Source: Candidatus Kapaibacterium sp.
GTDB lineage: Bacteria; Bacteroidota; Ignavibacteria; Kapaibacteriales; NICIL-2
NCBI GenBank assembly: GCA_026003495.1
Contig: BPHK01000001.1
Coordinates: 1,438,579-1,502,578 of the forward strand
DNA: 64,000 nucleotides
Reading direction: 5' to 3'
The position numbers and the translations under genes are program-made. Each line of letters opens with the position of its first letter. Positions within the stretch are counted from its first letter, which is position 1. Positions 1-11,000 of this stretch are shown here, piece after piece. The notes under the pieces are model-generated. The model was not told the origin of the DNA. It saw only the letters and a program-made list of their open reading frames with translations, and did no database searches.

Positions 1-432
1 CGAAATCACGTTGAGGATTCTTCCCCAACGCTCGGTTTTCATACGAGGCAGTGCGTACTGCACAAGTTGATGTGAGGCGACAAGAAGCCGATCAAGCGCG
101 CGGTGGAACTCATCCGGCTCTGCTTCAATGATTGCACCTGGAGGAGGACCTCCAGCATTGTTGACGATGATGTCCGGGACGATTGCTTTTTCGCGCAGCG
201 TTTCGATGAGTGCGGAGACGGAGTTTAGGTCATCATAGTTTGCCATAATTGCTTCATGTTGTGCATGACTGATTGCCCGAAGCTCTTCAAGGCGAGCCGT
301 GAGCCGATTCTCCGAGCGTGCTACGATGACAACGCACGCCCCCGCCTGCGCGAAGGTCTTGGCGACTGCCCACCCAATACCACATGTTGCGCCGCCAACA
401 AGCGCTGATCGCCCTGAAAGGTCAAGTTTCAT
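1..432 (-). CDS. SDR-family oxidoreductase, truncated by the window edge
   Basis: The first 144 codons of a short-chain dehydrogenase/reductase run off the left edge. Residues 13-21 carry the Rossmann dinucleotide-binding pattern (GGATCGIG), and VNNAGG follows further on, the usual NNAG motif of classical SDRs. The catalytic Tyr-Lys region lies outside the window, so the substrate cannot be judged; FabG-like 3-oxoacyl reductases and many other NAD(P)H-dependent SDRs look like this. The ATG at 432 sits inside the last codons of the upstream acyltransferase (11 bp overlap), which suggests translational coupling as the last visible gene of the minus-strand envelope cluster. Confidence 0.85.
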   Translation of the reverse strand, partial: MKLDLSGRSALVGGATCGIGWAVAKTFAQAGACVVIVARSENRLTARLEELRAISHAQHEAIMANYDDLNSVSALIETLREKAIVPDIIVNNAGGPPPGAIIEAEPDEFHRALDRLLVASHQLVQYALPRMKTERWGRILNVIS

Positions 433-1303
433 GGTTGCTACTCTGTGAAGTTCGTGGTTGATATTTCCAACGGTTGTGTTGCCAGACCCACTGTTCAGGT
501 GCCCGAAGAATCGCGTGCTCGAGGAGTTGGTTGTAGTGTGCGACGACTTCCTCTACTGGCACTGATTCATCGTGCGCACCAGGAACAGGTTCGAAGAACA
601 CCTCGTAGCGACCGTCTTCTGTCCGCAGGCAGTATGCAAACAGGAGTGCAGCCCCGCTGCGCCGTGCCAGCAATACCGGTGCTTTATGCGTTGCAGCTGG
701 ACTGCCAAAGAGCAACACGAACGGATCACTGCGAGGATCGGCAGCCTGATCGCCGAGGAGAGCAACAATCCCTCCCTGCCCGAGATGCTCAAGCATGGCA
801 CGCGCTGAACGGAACATGGGGACGAGGATATTCCCCGTCGTCCGTCGCACACGATCGAGCCAACGGTTGACGACACGATTGCGCTGCTCCTTGACCACCA
901 CAAGGAGTGGGCGTTCGAACTCTAATGCTGCAACAAGCGCGGACCACTCCCAATTGGCAAGATGTGCACTCCAGAGAATCACCCCTCGCTCTCTCCCAAG
1001 TGCATCGCGGAGTAATTCAGGGTTGGTAAAACGGAAATAGGATCGAAGTTGGTCGCTTGTCAGAAAAGGTGTTGCGAGAAGTTCTTCGAACACCAGCACA
1101 AGATTAGCAAAGCTGGCACGAGTTCTCCGGGCGAGTTCTGCTGGCGACGCGTTCGGAAACGCTCGCCGCAGGTTTTGGACAGTCAATCGTTTTCGACCAA
1201 GAGCAACCGCAGAAAGAATCCATCCCATCACCTGCGCAAGTGCTCTTCTCCCCCGATGGCCAAGGCGCCAGCAGATCCAGCCGAGGATGTGCAACAGGTG
1301 CAT
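422..1303 (-). CDS. LpxL/HtrB-type lysophospholipid acyltransferase
   Basis: This 293-aa protein of the lipid A lauroyl/myristoyl acyltransferase family would acylate a lipid A precursor or a related lipid at the inner membrane. The family's H-x4-E catalytic signature is visible as HLANWE (His114, Glu119), and a GDQAADPR stretch matches the second conserved block. A hydrophobic N-terminal segment precedes the catalytic domain. The frame stays open upstream to 1429, but the ATG at 1303 is preferred: it gives the normal family length and starts 4 bases after the stop of the GWxTD gene. Acyl-chain specificity cannot be told from sequence alone. Confidence 0.85.
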   Translation of the reverse strand: MHLLHILGWICWRLGHRGRRALAQVMGWILSAVALGRKRLTVQNLRRAFPNASPAELARRTRASFANLVLVFEELLATPFLTSDQLRSYFRFTNPELLRDALGRERGVILWSAHLANWEWSALVAALEFERPLLVVVKEQRNRVVNRWLDRVRRTTGNILVPMFRSARAMLEHLGQGGIVALLGDQAADPRSDPFVLLFGSPAATHKAPVLLARRSGAALLFAYCLRTEDGRYEVFFEPVPGAHDESVPVEEVVAHYNQLLEHAILRAPEQWVWQHNRWKYQPRTSQSSNHET

Positions 1304-1307
1304 ATGC

Positions 1308-2741
1308 TTACCGTACTGGCCCGTTGGGGTCAAGATAGTTCGGCATCGCAAATTGGCGGTACCAATTCTCGTTGCGGATTTCGTAGAGCGCCGTGGAATG
1401 CACCAGGACGAAGTTTTCTGTCCCGTCAATATCTACGAACACGAAGATGACCCCACCTTGAATGTTGTCGTAGCGCCAAATTTCATGTGGTCGAGCGCCG
1501 TCCATGTTGAAGTACGCGCGGTCAATTTGTGTTGGGAAGCCGTACTTGAGCAGAACACGTCCACGGTCACTGTTCCAGCCTTGAGGGAAGCGTTGCGTTC
1601 GATAGAACTGTGCTGCATACTGGCGTGCTTTGCGGAACTCTTCGTAGCGTTCGTTTGCAGGAGTTGAGGGATCAGGATCGCGCTGAAGCCAGAAACGGAA
1701 GAGAAAACGGCGCTTTGCGGGTACCTCGGTCAACTGGTCATATGCATCCAGCTCAGAAGGTCGCGCAATCAAGCGTGCAGAAGCAATTTCCACTGCAAGT
1801 TGCGCTTGGTCCATCGTTGCAAATGGACTTTGGAGAAAAAGTTCATCCTCGCTAAGAGTTCGCGGTTGTTCGGGAGGAAGCTCAGGATTGATCAAATAGA
1901 ACTGCTGCCTTCCGAGCACAAGTTCTGGCGAGCGAGCTTGTTCGATGCCGAGTGCCAGATAGTAAGCGCCGCTCGGCACGCCATCAAGCGGGATCGAAAT
2001 GACCTCAGCCTGATCACGACCGAGGACAGGACGACGATAACGCAAATCGAACACTTCATTCATCGCTGCATCGAGAATGCGATAGTGAAGTGCTAGTGTA
2101 TCGCACGCGCATCGGTCGAGATTGTACAGCTCCGTGTAGGCGTAGAGCGTCGGTGCGTTTCCCTCATACGTTGCGCTTGGGAGAGGAACAACGTAAAGAC
2201 CACTTTTTCCAAAGCCAGCATTCGTCTGTCGTGCATCGGAAGTGTCGCGGCGCTCTATCCACTGGGCAAGTTCGATGCTACTTGCAGTTATTGCATCGGT
2301 ACTCCACTGCCGGACGATGATGGGCATACTGCGCTCGAGCACAGCACTCTTTGAGCGGTAAGCATCGCGAATGCGGGCGCGAAGCGTGTATTGCCCCGGC
2401 GGTACAATGAAGATACGCTTTCCTACTAGCAGGGATGGATGGAATTGCTTGGCTTGCTTGACGCTCTCAAGCAGCACAACGACTGAATCAGAAAACATGC
2501 TGCTTTCGAGTTGAAGCTGAAGCTCGAGGAGAGCACGCACAACACCAGTTTCGCTATCAGCGCGATACACAAGCTGCGTATCGGGAATGCTATAAGAAAT
2601 CTCGAGTTTGGTTCGCTCGGGACTTGTGCGGAACTGCGAAATTGCCAGTGTTAGTGGAAATGGCTGCGTCCCAGGCTCTGCAGCAAGAGCGCTGGACGCA
2701 ACGGACATCACAATACAAGCAAGTTGAATGATGGCACGCAT
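1308..2741 (-). CDS. GWxTD domain-containing exported protein
   Basis: A 477-aa protein with a signal peptide (residues 1-21, cleavage likely after the Ala-Leu-Ala-Ala run). The C-terminal part from about residue 388 holds GWNSDRGRVLLKYGFP, the signature of the GWxTD domain, which is of unknown function and occurs mainly in Bacteroidota, Chlorobiota and Acidobacteria. The N-terminal half is probably built of beta-sandwich domains and has no motif I can name. It lies 47 bp downstream of a PorV-family gene and directly upstream of the acyltransferase, in the same direction. The context supports a cell-envelope role; any more precise function would be a guess. Confidence 0.85.
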   Translation of the reverse strand: MRAIIQLACIVMSVASSALAAEPGTQPFPLTLAISQFRTSPERTKLEISYSIPDTQLVYRADSETGVVRALLELQLQLESSMFSDSVVVLLESVKQAKQFHPSLLVGKRIFIVPPGQYTLRARIRDAYRSKSAVLERSMPIIVRQWSTDAITASSIELAQWIERRDTSDARQTNAGFGKSGLYVVPLPSATYEGNAPTLYAYTELYNLDRCACDTLALHYRILDAAMNEVFDLRYRRPVLGRDQAEVISIPLDGVPSGAYYLALGIEQARSPELVLGRQQFYLINPELPPEQPRTLSEDELFLQSPFATMDQAQLAVEIASARLIARPSELDAYDQLTEVPAKRRFLFRFWLQRDPDPSTPANERYEEFRKARQYAAQFYRTQRFPQGWNSDRGRVLLKYGFPTQIDRAYFNMDGARPHEIWRYDNIQGGVIFVFVDIDGTENFVLVHSTALYEIRNENWYRQFAMPNYLDPNGPVR

Positions 2742-2788
2742 ACAGCACGTGCCTCCATACTAGGGTCGAAACTTGTCACGCTGAGCGT

Positions 2789-3859
2789 TTAGTCAAGCCG
2801 CAGCGTTATCGAAAAGCGATTGATGATGCCCAGCGTCGTTGTGGGCTGAATCGAATAATCGAGCAAACCTTCGAAACCACTACCGATGTAGCGTAGCCCG
2901 ATGCCACCACTGAGACCAAACGAGCTTTGGTTGACGCGGTAGCCGGCACGGAGCGAGAGCAAATCTTTCCACGTGTATTCCGTACCGATGGCAAATTGCT
3001 CTGGAACGTCCGAGAGCGTTTCAAACTCAACCGCAGCAAGCCACCGGTGTTCACGCGTTTGGTTGATTGCCAAGTTTGGGTCAGACTCGTACAGCCCGAG
3101 CAGTTCGGAGGTCAGATCCGCAGCCAGTCCAGCCTTGAGCGAGATAGGTGCGTTGTAGGGGTTGACCAGGTAGGACGCGTCAATTTGCTGGTATTGCAAC
3201 TCTCGGTACAGATCGGTGCGGAAGTTCAAATCACCCCCTGAGAACTGGAGCTGCGGACCGAGATTACTGATGGAAAAACCCAAGCGCACTCCGCGGAATC
3301 GGTACATCGTGCCAACATCAGCAAGGATACCGCTGGCGCTCATGCCGCCAACCCCGTTTTGTACGTACTTGAGCGTGACCCCGAACGAAAATTGATCGGT
3401 CAACTGCGCAGCGAACGTCCCACCGATCGCAACATCGGTGATGCTGTAGGTTGTGTTGAGGCGATTTTCATCTTGCACAGTCGTAAAGGGAATTGGGCCA
3501 CTGGTAAAGGAGGTCACCGACACCCCAGCGCGGTATTTGTCGCCAATCGGGATGATACCGGCGATGTAGTTATGGGAATATCCGCCGAACCACTGGGTAT
3601 AGGTAAAGTTTCCAGCATAGCCGGGGATGTCCACAATACCTGCGCTGTTGTAGAAGAGAGCGGTCGGGTCGTTCGCGATAGCACTGAAGGCGCCTGCCAT
3701 GCCGTTGGCACGAGCGCCAGCAGCGATCTTAAGGAACTGGGCTCCGGCGGCGCCAACTTTGCGAAACTCACCGGCAGATGAACCTTGTGCTTGCTGAGCC
3801 AGTGCAGCACTACCTGCAATCGTACTTGATGCGATGGCAAGAGCAATCCATTTTTTCAT
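2789..3859 (-). CDS. PorV/PorQ family outer-membrane protein
   Basis: A 356-aa protein with a signal peptide (residues 1-21, cut near ALAQQ). The mature N-terminus carries the family hallmark FLKIAAGARANGMAGAF followed by NDPTALFYNSAG, as in PorV/PorQ-type (UPF0164, FadL-like) beta-barrels. The rest alternates amphipathic strands and ends in a strand with an aromatic/hydrophobic pattern. PorV proteins act in type IX secretion as outer-membrane shuttles for cargo with C-terminal sorting domains. Such proteins are encoded upstream (the 1363-aa protein and the 685-aa protein), which fits that role, but the family has many paralogues and this one may serve only its neighbours. Confidence 0.88.
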   Translation of the reverse strand: MKKWIALAIASSTIAGSAALAQQAQGSSAGEFRKVGAAGAQFLKIAAGARANGMAGAFSAIANDPTALFYNSAGIVDIPGYAGNFTYTQWFGGYSHNYIAGIIPIGDKYRAGVSVTSFTSGPIPFTTVQDENRLNTTYSITDVAIGGTFAAQLTDQFSFGVTLKYVQNGVGGMSASGILADVGTMYRFRGVRLGFSISNLGPQLQFSGGDLNFRTDLYRELQYQQIDASYLVNPYNAPISLKAGLAADLTSELLGLYESDPNLAINQTREHRWLAAVEFETLSDVPEQFAIGTEYTWKDLLSLRAGYRVNQSSFGLSGGIGLRYIGSGFEGLLDYSIQPTTTLGIINRFSITLRLD

Positions 3860-3883
3860 CGTTGGTATCTCCTCGTTGATTTG

Positions 3884-6800
3884 TTAGCGTCCGAGAATCC
3901 GTGCACCACCGACGACCACGGCGAACTTCTTGACCGTTTGGGCACCGTTGGGTGTTTCGATGACTGCGATCAGACCTTGCGATGCTGCTCGCTGACGATT
4001 ATCGCTGAGCAAATCCCAGACATCCATCCCGTAACGGAACGTACCGTCTTGGTCAACGTGGCGGATCGTTCGAATCAAATCCCCGGCAACGGTGTAAATC
4101 TTGATTGTGCACTCTTTGGGTAGCCGGGTGAAATAAATTTTCGCATCGTAGCTGGACTTTTGCCCAACGTGAGTGATGACGTACGGATTCGGCACGATGA
4201 GCACTCGGTCAAGATCATTATCGGTAAGCTGATCTTGCGGAATCTCGACATCAGAAACTTTGAAGGTGACCTTAGCACCTGGCAGAGGTAGGCCAAATGG
4301 ACCGCCGATTGTTTCAATGAGAATTTTGTCGCCCGGCTTGAAGTCTTCGGTTGCCGTCGCACTATCGGGCGGATGAACGATGAGCCGACCGGCTGCACCA
4401 CCTTGGCGTCCACCCTTCCCTGCGAAATCAAGCCAGAACGTGCCGCCATCAATGACGAGTGCATGAGTAAAGTCGAGCGTATCTCCAGCCGGCGTGATGG
4501 TGGAAAGGTAGTATCGTCCCTGTGTTCCAACGGGACAGCCTCCATTGGCACACCCAGCCTGCTGCTGCCGCTGACTGGCAGACTCCTTCGAGGCGAAATT
4601 TGCTTTCGTGTAGCGACCGTTGAGCCAGGCATATGCGCTCAGGTTGTACGTGCCAATCGGTACTGATTTGGGTGGAGGATAGGCATACACATCCGGTGCC
4701 AGATTCTGGTTGTAGTCGGCTAAATCAACAGGGAGCGACACTGTTGTATGCGGGACATCTACCGGATACGACACTTGAATGGAATCACCCTGAGGTGTAG
4801 GGCGCATGTAGGTCCGGACATTCCGCACACGCACGTTCAGGTAGGAGACATCGAACGTCTTTGTCAATGTATCGAATCGCCCGATGCCTGCTGCGCGAAG
4901 AAATCGCGTGGTAATCGTTTCAACTCCACCGGGCAAGAATTCGACCTCGTAGCGAGCTGCGCCATTGTTGAACCGTTCATACACCCCAGTCCGATAGTTA
5001 ATCGCAAATTCTTCCAACCTTGGAATATCCGTCCGACGGAACGGGCGGAATTCGAGCAGTGTGTTTGCTGTCCCTGAAAGCCGTTCCATTCGGTACGGGC
5101 GCAAAATTCCACCGTACTGCTGGAGATAGTAATCGAAGGAAATTGCAAACGTCCCTTGAATAGTCCGCTGTGAGCCGAGGCATGGCTTATCAGTATTCCA
5201 CGTCCCGCCACGGACGGTTACGTCCGTATTGTAGGGATGCACAAAGCTTGCTGGATTATCCCACGCCTCCTGGCAGAGGTTGTTGATCTCCGACGTCGTA
5301 TTTGGCGACACAAATGCCATTGCGACGTCGGAAAAGAGATTGTCGAAAAGGCAATCGGCAGGCTCGTAGAGCACGAAGTACTGGCCAAGAGTGCGTCCAG
5401 TGGTTTTATCGCGAACTGTAAGTGTGTTCCCGTAGAACCCTTTGAGGAGCGAGGCACCATAGTTCCAAATTGTGTCTATGCACTGGTAGAACGTTGTTGC
5501 AGAGCCCGCTGGTTGAAATTCGAGCTCGATCTCGTGTCCCGAGAACAGCTGTGCGAAGCGGTCAGCGTCCTTTGGCGTCAGGCGGAAGTTATAGAGCCCC
5601 CCGAGCCGATCGCGATCCTCGTTGGGTGTAACTGTTGGATCGCGGTGAGGACCCTTCCCAAGTGCAAAGGCTTGGATGACGTTGATTTTGTCAATGGCAA
5701 CGCTTGTCTTTGCTGGGGTGCCTTGGAAATAATCACCCTCATCGATCGCCAAGACGCGATAGTAGTAATCCACGTTGTTGAGGATTTCTTCGCGGCGGCG
5801 AAGATCATCATCTTGAGAAATCACCCCATCTTGATTGTCATCCCCGACATCGAGGAATGAACGGCCGTTGGTAACGCTATCAAGGTAGTTGCGAATGATA
5901 CTGCGTGCCCACTGCGCATCAACCCAATCGTCGTACAACCATTGCACGCGTACTGTCCCACGCGCCAGTTGAGACCAGATGCTCGCCATGGCCTGGTTCA
6001 TTGTGGTCGTGTCGGTGGTACTCGTTGGGTTTGGTGGAATGGCCCCATTCGGCAAGACAGTGACTTTGCCCAGAGTAAGCGTATCGTAGCGCGATTGCGT
6101 AGAGGTCGTCCCTTGCGGGATTATAGCGTTCCAGAATGACGCCCACGGTTGCGAGGCAAGGTTCGGTATTCGGCGAATGATGATGATACTGTCATTGGTC
6201 ACATCAGTAGCGGAGATGAAGCTTGGGTAGAGAAGGCGAAGCGTGCCCTTCACCGTACGCGGAAATACCCGAATCCACGGGTAACGTGCGCTGTAGATGT
6301 CGCTGCTATCGGAAAGTATTGCTGTTGTCCAGAACGGAGACGGGACGCGCCATTCAGCAATTTGCTTCCAGCCGAAGGGGCTTTTCCCGCCAGGATAGTC
6401 AGCCGATGGCTGGATGAAGTTTACATCGAACGTATCCTGGGTCGGCACACGCGAACGAAAGATGCGAAAGCCGACGATATCCATGCCCTTCTCTTCGCGG
6501 TCGTAGGATGCGTAGCTGGTAGTATCCCACTTGACGATGATAGCATGGTTGAGCGGCTCCCATGACACCTGCGGAGCTTCCGGCGGCTGGGGAGCAGCAA
6601 AGCCATTGTCGTAGACACGCTGTGCGAAGCGTGTGCGGCGAACGAGATTGGCAAGGTCCTCTTCGGTACCGTCGGCTTCTTCCTTGACTGGTGGAGCTAA
6701 GATAACACCCACAACAACCCGTGCAGTATCGCCGGGACGCATGTTGAACGGTCCGGTTGCCATCAAAAATCGCTTATCACCAGGGCCGGTATCCCCTTCA

Positions 6801-7975
6801 CGGACACCTGCGGCCATGAAATCGTAGCGCTGGATATCGGTGCTTGGATCGTTCTGAATAATCCAGTTCCGGAATGTACGCAGACCCAACTGCTCGCTAA
6901 GCGGATAGTATCCCCGATCTTTCCGAATGAAGAGCTGATCGTCGACAGCCGGGCTTTCCAAAAAGCTCATCCCGATATAACCGAATCCCTTTCCCCGCTC
7001 GCCGCGGTCAGTATTTGTCCATTGATATGCGAGATTGAGCGTTGTGTCCTGGAAGTAGTAGCTCACACGGTCATTGGCTGCACCAGCGGCATAGTTCGGG
7101 AATGCTGCAAGGTCGAAATCCATCGCTGGTGCCATCCAGCACTGGTAAAGGGTATCTTGAGAGCGATTGATAATGTTGAAACGCATAAAAACAAAGTGCC
7201 CATACTCGCCAAATCCCCAGGAATAAATTGTCTGTTCAATCTGGAGTCGAAGTGGATAGCCAAGCGCACGCGCTTGATCTTCGCCAATTTCGTAGGCGCG
7301 GAGATCAGTGTCCTTGTACACGCAGAAAAGATCTTCCTGCGAAATGAACGCCGGACCTTTCGGAAACGTTGCTGTCGAGCGTTGGGCAGTATCGTTGATG
7401 TAGAATCCAACATAACGTGAACGTGTCTTATCGTATGCCTTGTTGACCATCGTGTCGGTTGGACTTGCGTCCCACAACGGCCAATTCGGGCCATCGGCCG
7501 GATTTCGTGGCACCCCGTTGACTCGCACAAAATCAGTTGATAGATAGACACGGTTTTTCAGAATTGCTTGTTGGGAGCGATCACCGAGATCACCATCGTC
7601 AATCGAACCAGGCGTCATCCATGAAGCCCCTGAGTTCGGATTGTAGCCAATGACGCACATCTTGCGTGGCTCCCCGTTGATACTCTTGATCGCACCGAAC
7701 CACACACCACCGCCAAAGGCATACTCGTTTGTCGAGCCGCGCGGCCAAAAACCTCCCCCCTGATTGCGAGCAACATTCAAAAAGAGAACGCCGTAGTTGG
7801 TGATGTAGAAGTCAAACTTGCTAATCGTATTGCGGCGTAGGTCATTGAAGTCCGCAGCCTGGAGGTTGGGCCCTTTGCGGTCACGATGCTTTGGGCGATC
7901 AATATCCTTGGCACTTGCAGTACCTGCTACGAGCAAAATGACTGCAGAAAGTGCCGAGAGCAACTGTTGTTTCAT
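3884..7975 (-). CDS. Large exported protein with EF-hand-like loop and C-terminal FlgD/T9SS-like domain
   Basis: A 1363-aa exported protein, not assignable to a named enzyme family. I start it at the ATG at 7975, which gives a clean signal peptide (basic n-region, LLSALSAVILLVAG core, ASA-K cut); an upstream in-frame start at 8002 would add nine polar residues. A fibronectin-III-like segment lies about one third in. Residues 712-723 form a perfect single EF-hand calcium loop (DDNQDGVISQDD). The last 90 residues resemble FlgD-Ig/type A sorting domains (IKIYTVAGDLIRTI, then WDLLSDN). Between a TonB receptor and a PorV-family gene, it is probably surface-exposed or secreted through type IX secretion. 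Confidence 0.8.
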   Translation of the reverse strand: MKQQLLSALSAVILLVAGTASAKDIDRPKHRDRKGPNLQAADFNDLRRNTISKFDFYITNYGVLFLNVARNQGGGFWPRGSTNEYAFGGGVWFGAIKSINGEPRKMCVIGYNPNSGASWMTPGSIDDGDLGDRSQQAILKNRVYLSTDFVRVNGVPRNPADGPNWPLWDASPTDTMVNKAYDKTRSRYVGFYINDTAQRSTATFPKGPAFISQEDLFCVYKDTDLRAYEIGEDQARALGYPLRLQIEQTIYSWGFGEYGHFVFMRFNIINRSQDTLYQCWMAPAMDFDLAAFPNYAAGAANDRVSYYFQDTTLNLAYQWTNTDRGERGKGFGYIGMSFLESPAVDDQLFIRKDRGYYPLSEQLGLRTFRNWIIQNDPSTDIQRYDFMAAGVREGDTGPGDKRFLMATGPFNMRPGDTARVVVGVILAPPVKEEADGTEEDLANLVRRTRFAQRVYDNGFAAPQPPEAPQVSWEPLNHAIIVKWDTTSYASYDREEKGMDIVGFRIFRSRVPTQDTFDVNFIQPSADYPGGKSPFGWKQIAEWRVPSPFWTTAILSDSSDIYSARYPWIRVFPRTVKGTLRLLYPSFISATDVTNDSIIIIRRIPNLASQPWASFWNAIIPQGTTSTQSRYDTLTLGKVTVLPNGAIPPNPTSTTDTTTMNQAMASIWSQLARGTVRVQWLYDDWVDAQWARSIIRNYLDSVTNGRSFLDVGDDNQDGVISQDDDLRRREEILNNVDYYYRVLAIDEGDYFQGTPAKTSVAIDKINVIQAFALGKGPHRDPTVTPNEDRDRLGGLYNFRLTPKDADRFAQLFSGHEIELEFQPAGSATTFYQCIDTIWNYGASLLKGFYGNTLTVRDKTTGRTLGQYFVLYEPADCLFDNLFSDVAMAFVSPNTTSEINNLCQEAWDNPASFVHPYNTDVTVRGGTWNTDKPCLGSQRTIQGTFAISFDYYLQQYGGILRPYRMERLSGTANTLLEFRPFRRTDIPRLEEFAINYRTGVYERFNNGAARYEVEFLPGGVETITTRFLRAAGIGRFDTLTKTFDVSYLNVRVRNVRTYMRPTPQGDSIQVSYPVDVPHTTVSLPVDLADYNQNLAPDVYAYPPPKSVPIGTYNLSAYAWLNGRYTKANFASKESASQRQQQAGCANGGCPVGTQGRYYLSTITPAGDTLDFTHALVIDGGTFWLDFAGKGGRQGGAAGRLIVHPPDSATATEDFKPGDKILIETIGGPFGLPLPGAKVTFKVSDVEIPQDQLTDNDLDRVLIVPNPYVITHVGQKSSYDAKIYFTRLPKECTIKIYTVAGDLIRTIRHVDQDGTFRYGMDVWDLLSDNRQRAASQGLIAVIETPNGAQTVKKFAVVVGGARILGR

Positions 7976-8044
7976 TCTGAATGCGTGATGGTTATTCAAC
8001 ATGCTCGTTTGAGATTCCGTGGTGCTGTTCTTGTGAGCATTCGG

Positions 8045-11000
8045 CTAAAACCGGAGCATCACACCGAAGAAGACCGTTCGTGGAAATTGGTAGCGCGGCC
8101 GCCGAGAGAACGCATCGTTGATGTACTGCAAGTACGATTGGAACTGCTCTTGCTGCGTGACGATGCCGTCGCGGTTGAGATCGGCAGCCTCGGTGTAGAG
8201 CCGCTTCCCTGTGCGGTCATATTGACTTTGGGCGATAGTTGCTGGATTTGCTGGATCCGGCCGGGCATACCACGGACCTGCAGGGAAATCCCCCGGCTGT
8301 CGGTAGAGACTAATGCCATCGTTATCAGGATCAGCTGTCCGCGGATACACTGATATCGGTCCAGTCAAGTTGGGGAGATTGAAGACATCCAAGAACAAGA
8401 TCAGCTCTGAACTACCGAAGGATTCACCGAAAAATTCTCGGAGCGGAAGTGTGCGTTGCAAACGCATATCCATGGTCCATACGGAAGGCTGGCGCTCCGC
8501 GTTGAAATCACCAATCTGATTTCCGCGCAAATCGAGCCGCGTGTACGGCGTTCCCGTCTGGAACAGTCCGGTGAAGTTGACCGCAAAATTTTCGAGGAAG
8601 TGGATGCCGCCGATCGAGGGTCCTTCACCCTTGCCCCAAACGAAGTCAATGATGTAGTTGAACCGGTGCCGACGGTCGTAGTCAAGTGGATACTCTGTCA
8701 GTGGGAATTGCCGTACACCAGTGAACGGATCGGCTCCCGCGAGAATGACGTTATAGTTTGCCCCTGGACTCGACGATGTCCCTTGCGCATAGGAGAGCGT
8801 GTAATTGACATTGAAGCCAAAGTTCCCTGTCAAGCGTTTGCGGAACGTAATCTCGATCCCACGGGCATTGCCGTACTCACCATTCGAGACAAGAGCATAT
8901 GGGAAACGATTGTCAGGGATGTAGGCAAGACCAGTCAAGCCATAAATGTCCTTGTAGAATGCTTGGACATCGAGGGCATAATCATCAGAGAGCTGCACGT
9001 TGTAGGCAACGTTGTACTGCTTGGCATTCTCCGGCCGAAGGTCAGGATTACCGACGATATTGTTCCCACGCGTCAGCGCGGAAACCGTATTGTTGTACAC
9101 CAGCGCAAATCGTGGCACTTGCGTGTACCAGCCATAAGCAATCGAGAAGAACGAGCGATCGCCAACGGGGTACGAGATGTACAGACGCGGGTTGAACTGC
9201 ACCTTGATACTTGCCGTTTTTCGATCCGGCGACGCAGCGTCGGCGGGATTTGTCCGGTATGTTGTGCTTGGATCGAAGACATCAATCCGCACCCCTGGGT
9301 TGATGTTGATACCCTTGTACGAAATTTGATCTTCGAGGTACACCGCAGAGATGATAGCATGCTTCGGCTTGCTCCCTTCAGCGCGTTCTTCAGGTGTCAG
9401 ACTGTAGATATCCCCACCCCATTGATCAGTGAACACATCGTAGAAGGGATTTCCTGTCCACGGCAAGCTGTTGTAGTAGCGCCGCACTGTGTAATACCGC
9501 GCATCAATTCCTGCTTTCAGAAGGTGACGAACATCACCTGCGAAGAGATTGAGCTGGTAGTTCCCATCTACCTGCCAGAAGCTGGCGCTCTTGAATTCAA
9601 ATCCACGGTTGACGGCTCCTTCGTCGTTGCCACGAACGTAAAAAGTGCCCAGGAATCCGTACGGATTTGATGTTCCTTGGATGTCGGAGGAGCCTTCAAC
9701 GTAACCAGTCAAGTTACTTGGCACAAGGGTGTAGAACGGACGGCTGGGGTCATTGTCCAAATAGACCGTGCCGAACGTTTCGGCGTAGTAGTCAATGATT
9801 TTATCACCGCTTGCGCCACTTTTCCGAACTTGCATGCCACTGGTGCGATCGAGCACATAGTCATCAACAGGTTTGAGGATATCCCAGCCGGTGAAGAAAT
9901 TATCCTTCGGCATTGCTGATGAAACCTTCGAAGGGTCCTGTACTTGACCGTTCCGGAGTAGGGAGCCTTCTCCGAGATCAATACGCCTGCGCCCATCCTC
10001 GGAAATATTGTTGTTGAATGATAGCGTCAGTTCGTAGAAGCTCGTTTCTGAGAGGATGTGATTGATGCGGGCAAAGTAGCTGTAAATGAAATTGTTGAGT
10101 GCGTTGACCTTGGCAATACGCTCTGGAATGGTGGAAAGGAGCACAGTATCGTTGAGACCGGTCGAAGGATTATAGCGGAACTGCATTGCTGGGGTGTTCG
10201 CATAGAGCCATGCCCAGTTCCCGAAGGCTAAGCTCGTCAGCCCCCACGTTCCACCGAGGATGAGCTTGATGTCATCGGTGAACTGGAAAGCCAAGCGCCC
10301 AGTGATGTTGCGAATTGCTGAACCATTATCTGGGAATCGGGTTATGCTATTGCCAGCACGATCTTTAGCATCGAGTCCAGCACCACGATACTGTTCCGTG
10401 ACGTATTTGGTAGAGACGAAGAACGTTGAGCGGTTTAGCAATGGAATCGGTCCGCCGACGCCGAACTCATAGGTCATTTGATTCTGTGCAAGGGCACGCA
10501 GACCGTTTCCAGCAGTACCAAACAGGAACGGCACATCCGAACGCCAACGGAGGAAGCCTTCGTAGCGGTCGGTTTTTCCGGTCTTGACGACCTGGTTGAC
10601 GACACCCCCCATTGCGTTCCCGTACTGCGCGCTGAAATTCCCAGTAAGCACTTGCACTTCTTCCGTCGCGAATGCAGACGCTGTCGGTGCGTACTGAATC
10701 CCAGCACTTGCAGCTGCTTCTCCGAACCCACCGGAAATTTGATCGGAGACGTCCTGTCCATCAATTCGAACTTGCGTATCAGTCGGGCGGCTGCCACGGA
10801 TGGAAAGGCCTCCACCTGTGCTCAGCACCCCTGCCTGGGTGAGCGCAATTTGCTGAGCTGTCTCCCGAGTTGTACGCTGAATTTGCTCCCCGCTGACCTC
10901 GCGCGTGATACCAACTGCTTTATCATCAACCATCTTCAGCCGGGCTGATTCGACGACAACTTCTTTCCCTTTGATTTCAGCACTCTCAAGTACAACGTTG

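Noticed and set aside
445-2320. Several plus-strand ORFs opposite the acyltransferase and GWxTD genes
   Set aside because: They are antisense to clear family members, show no recognisable domains and have a composition like reversed coding sequence.
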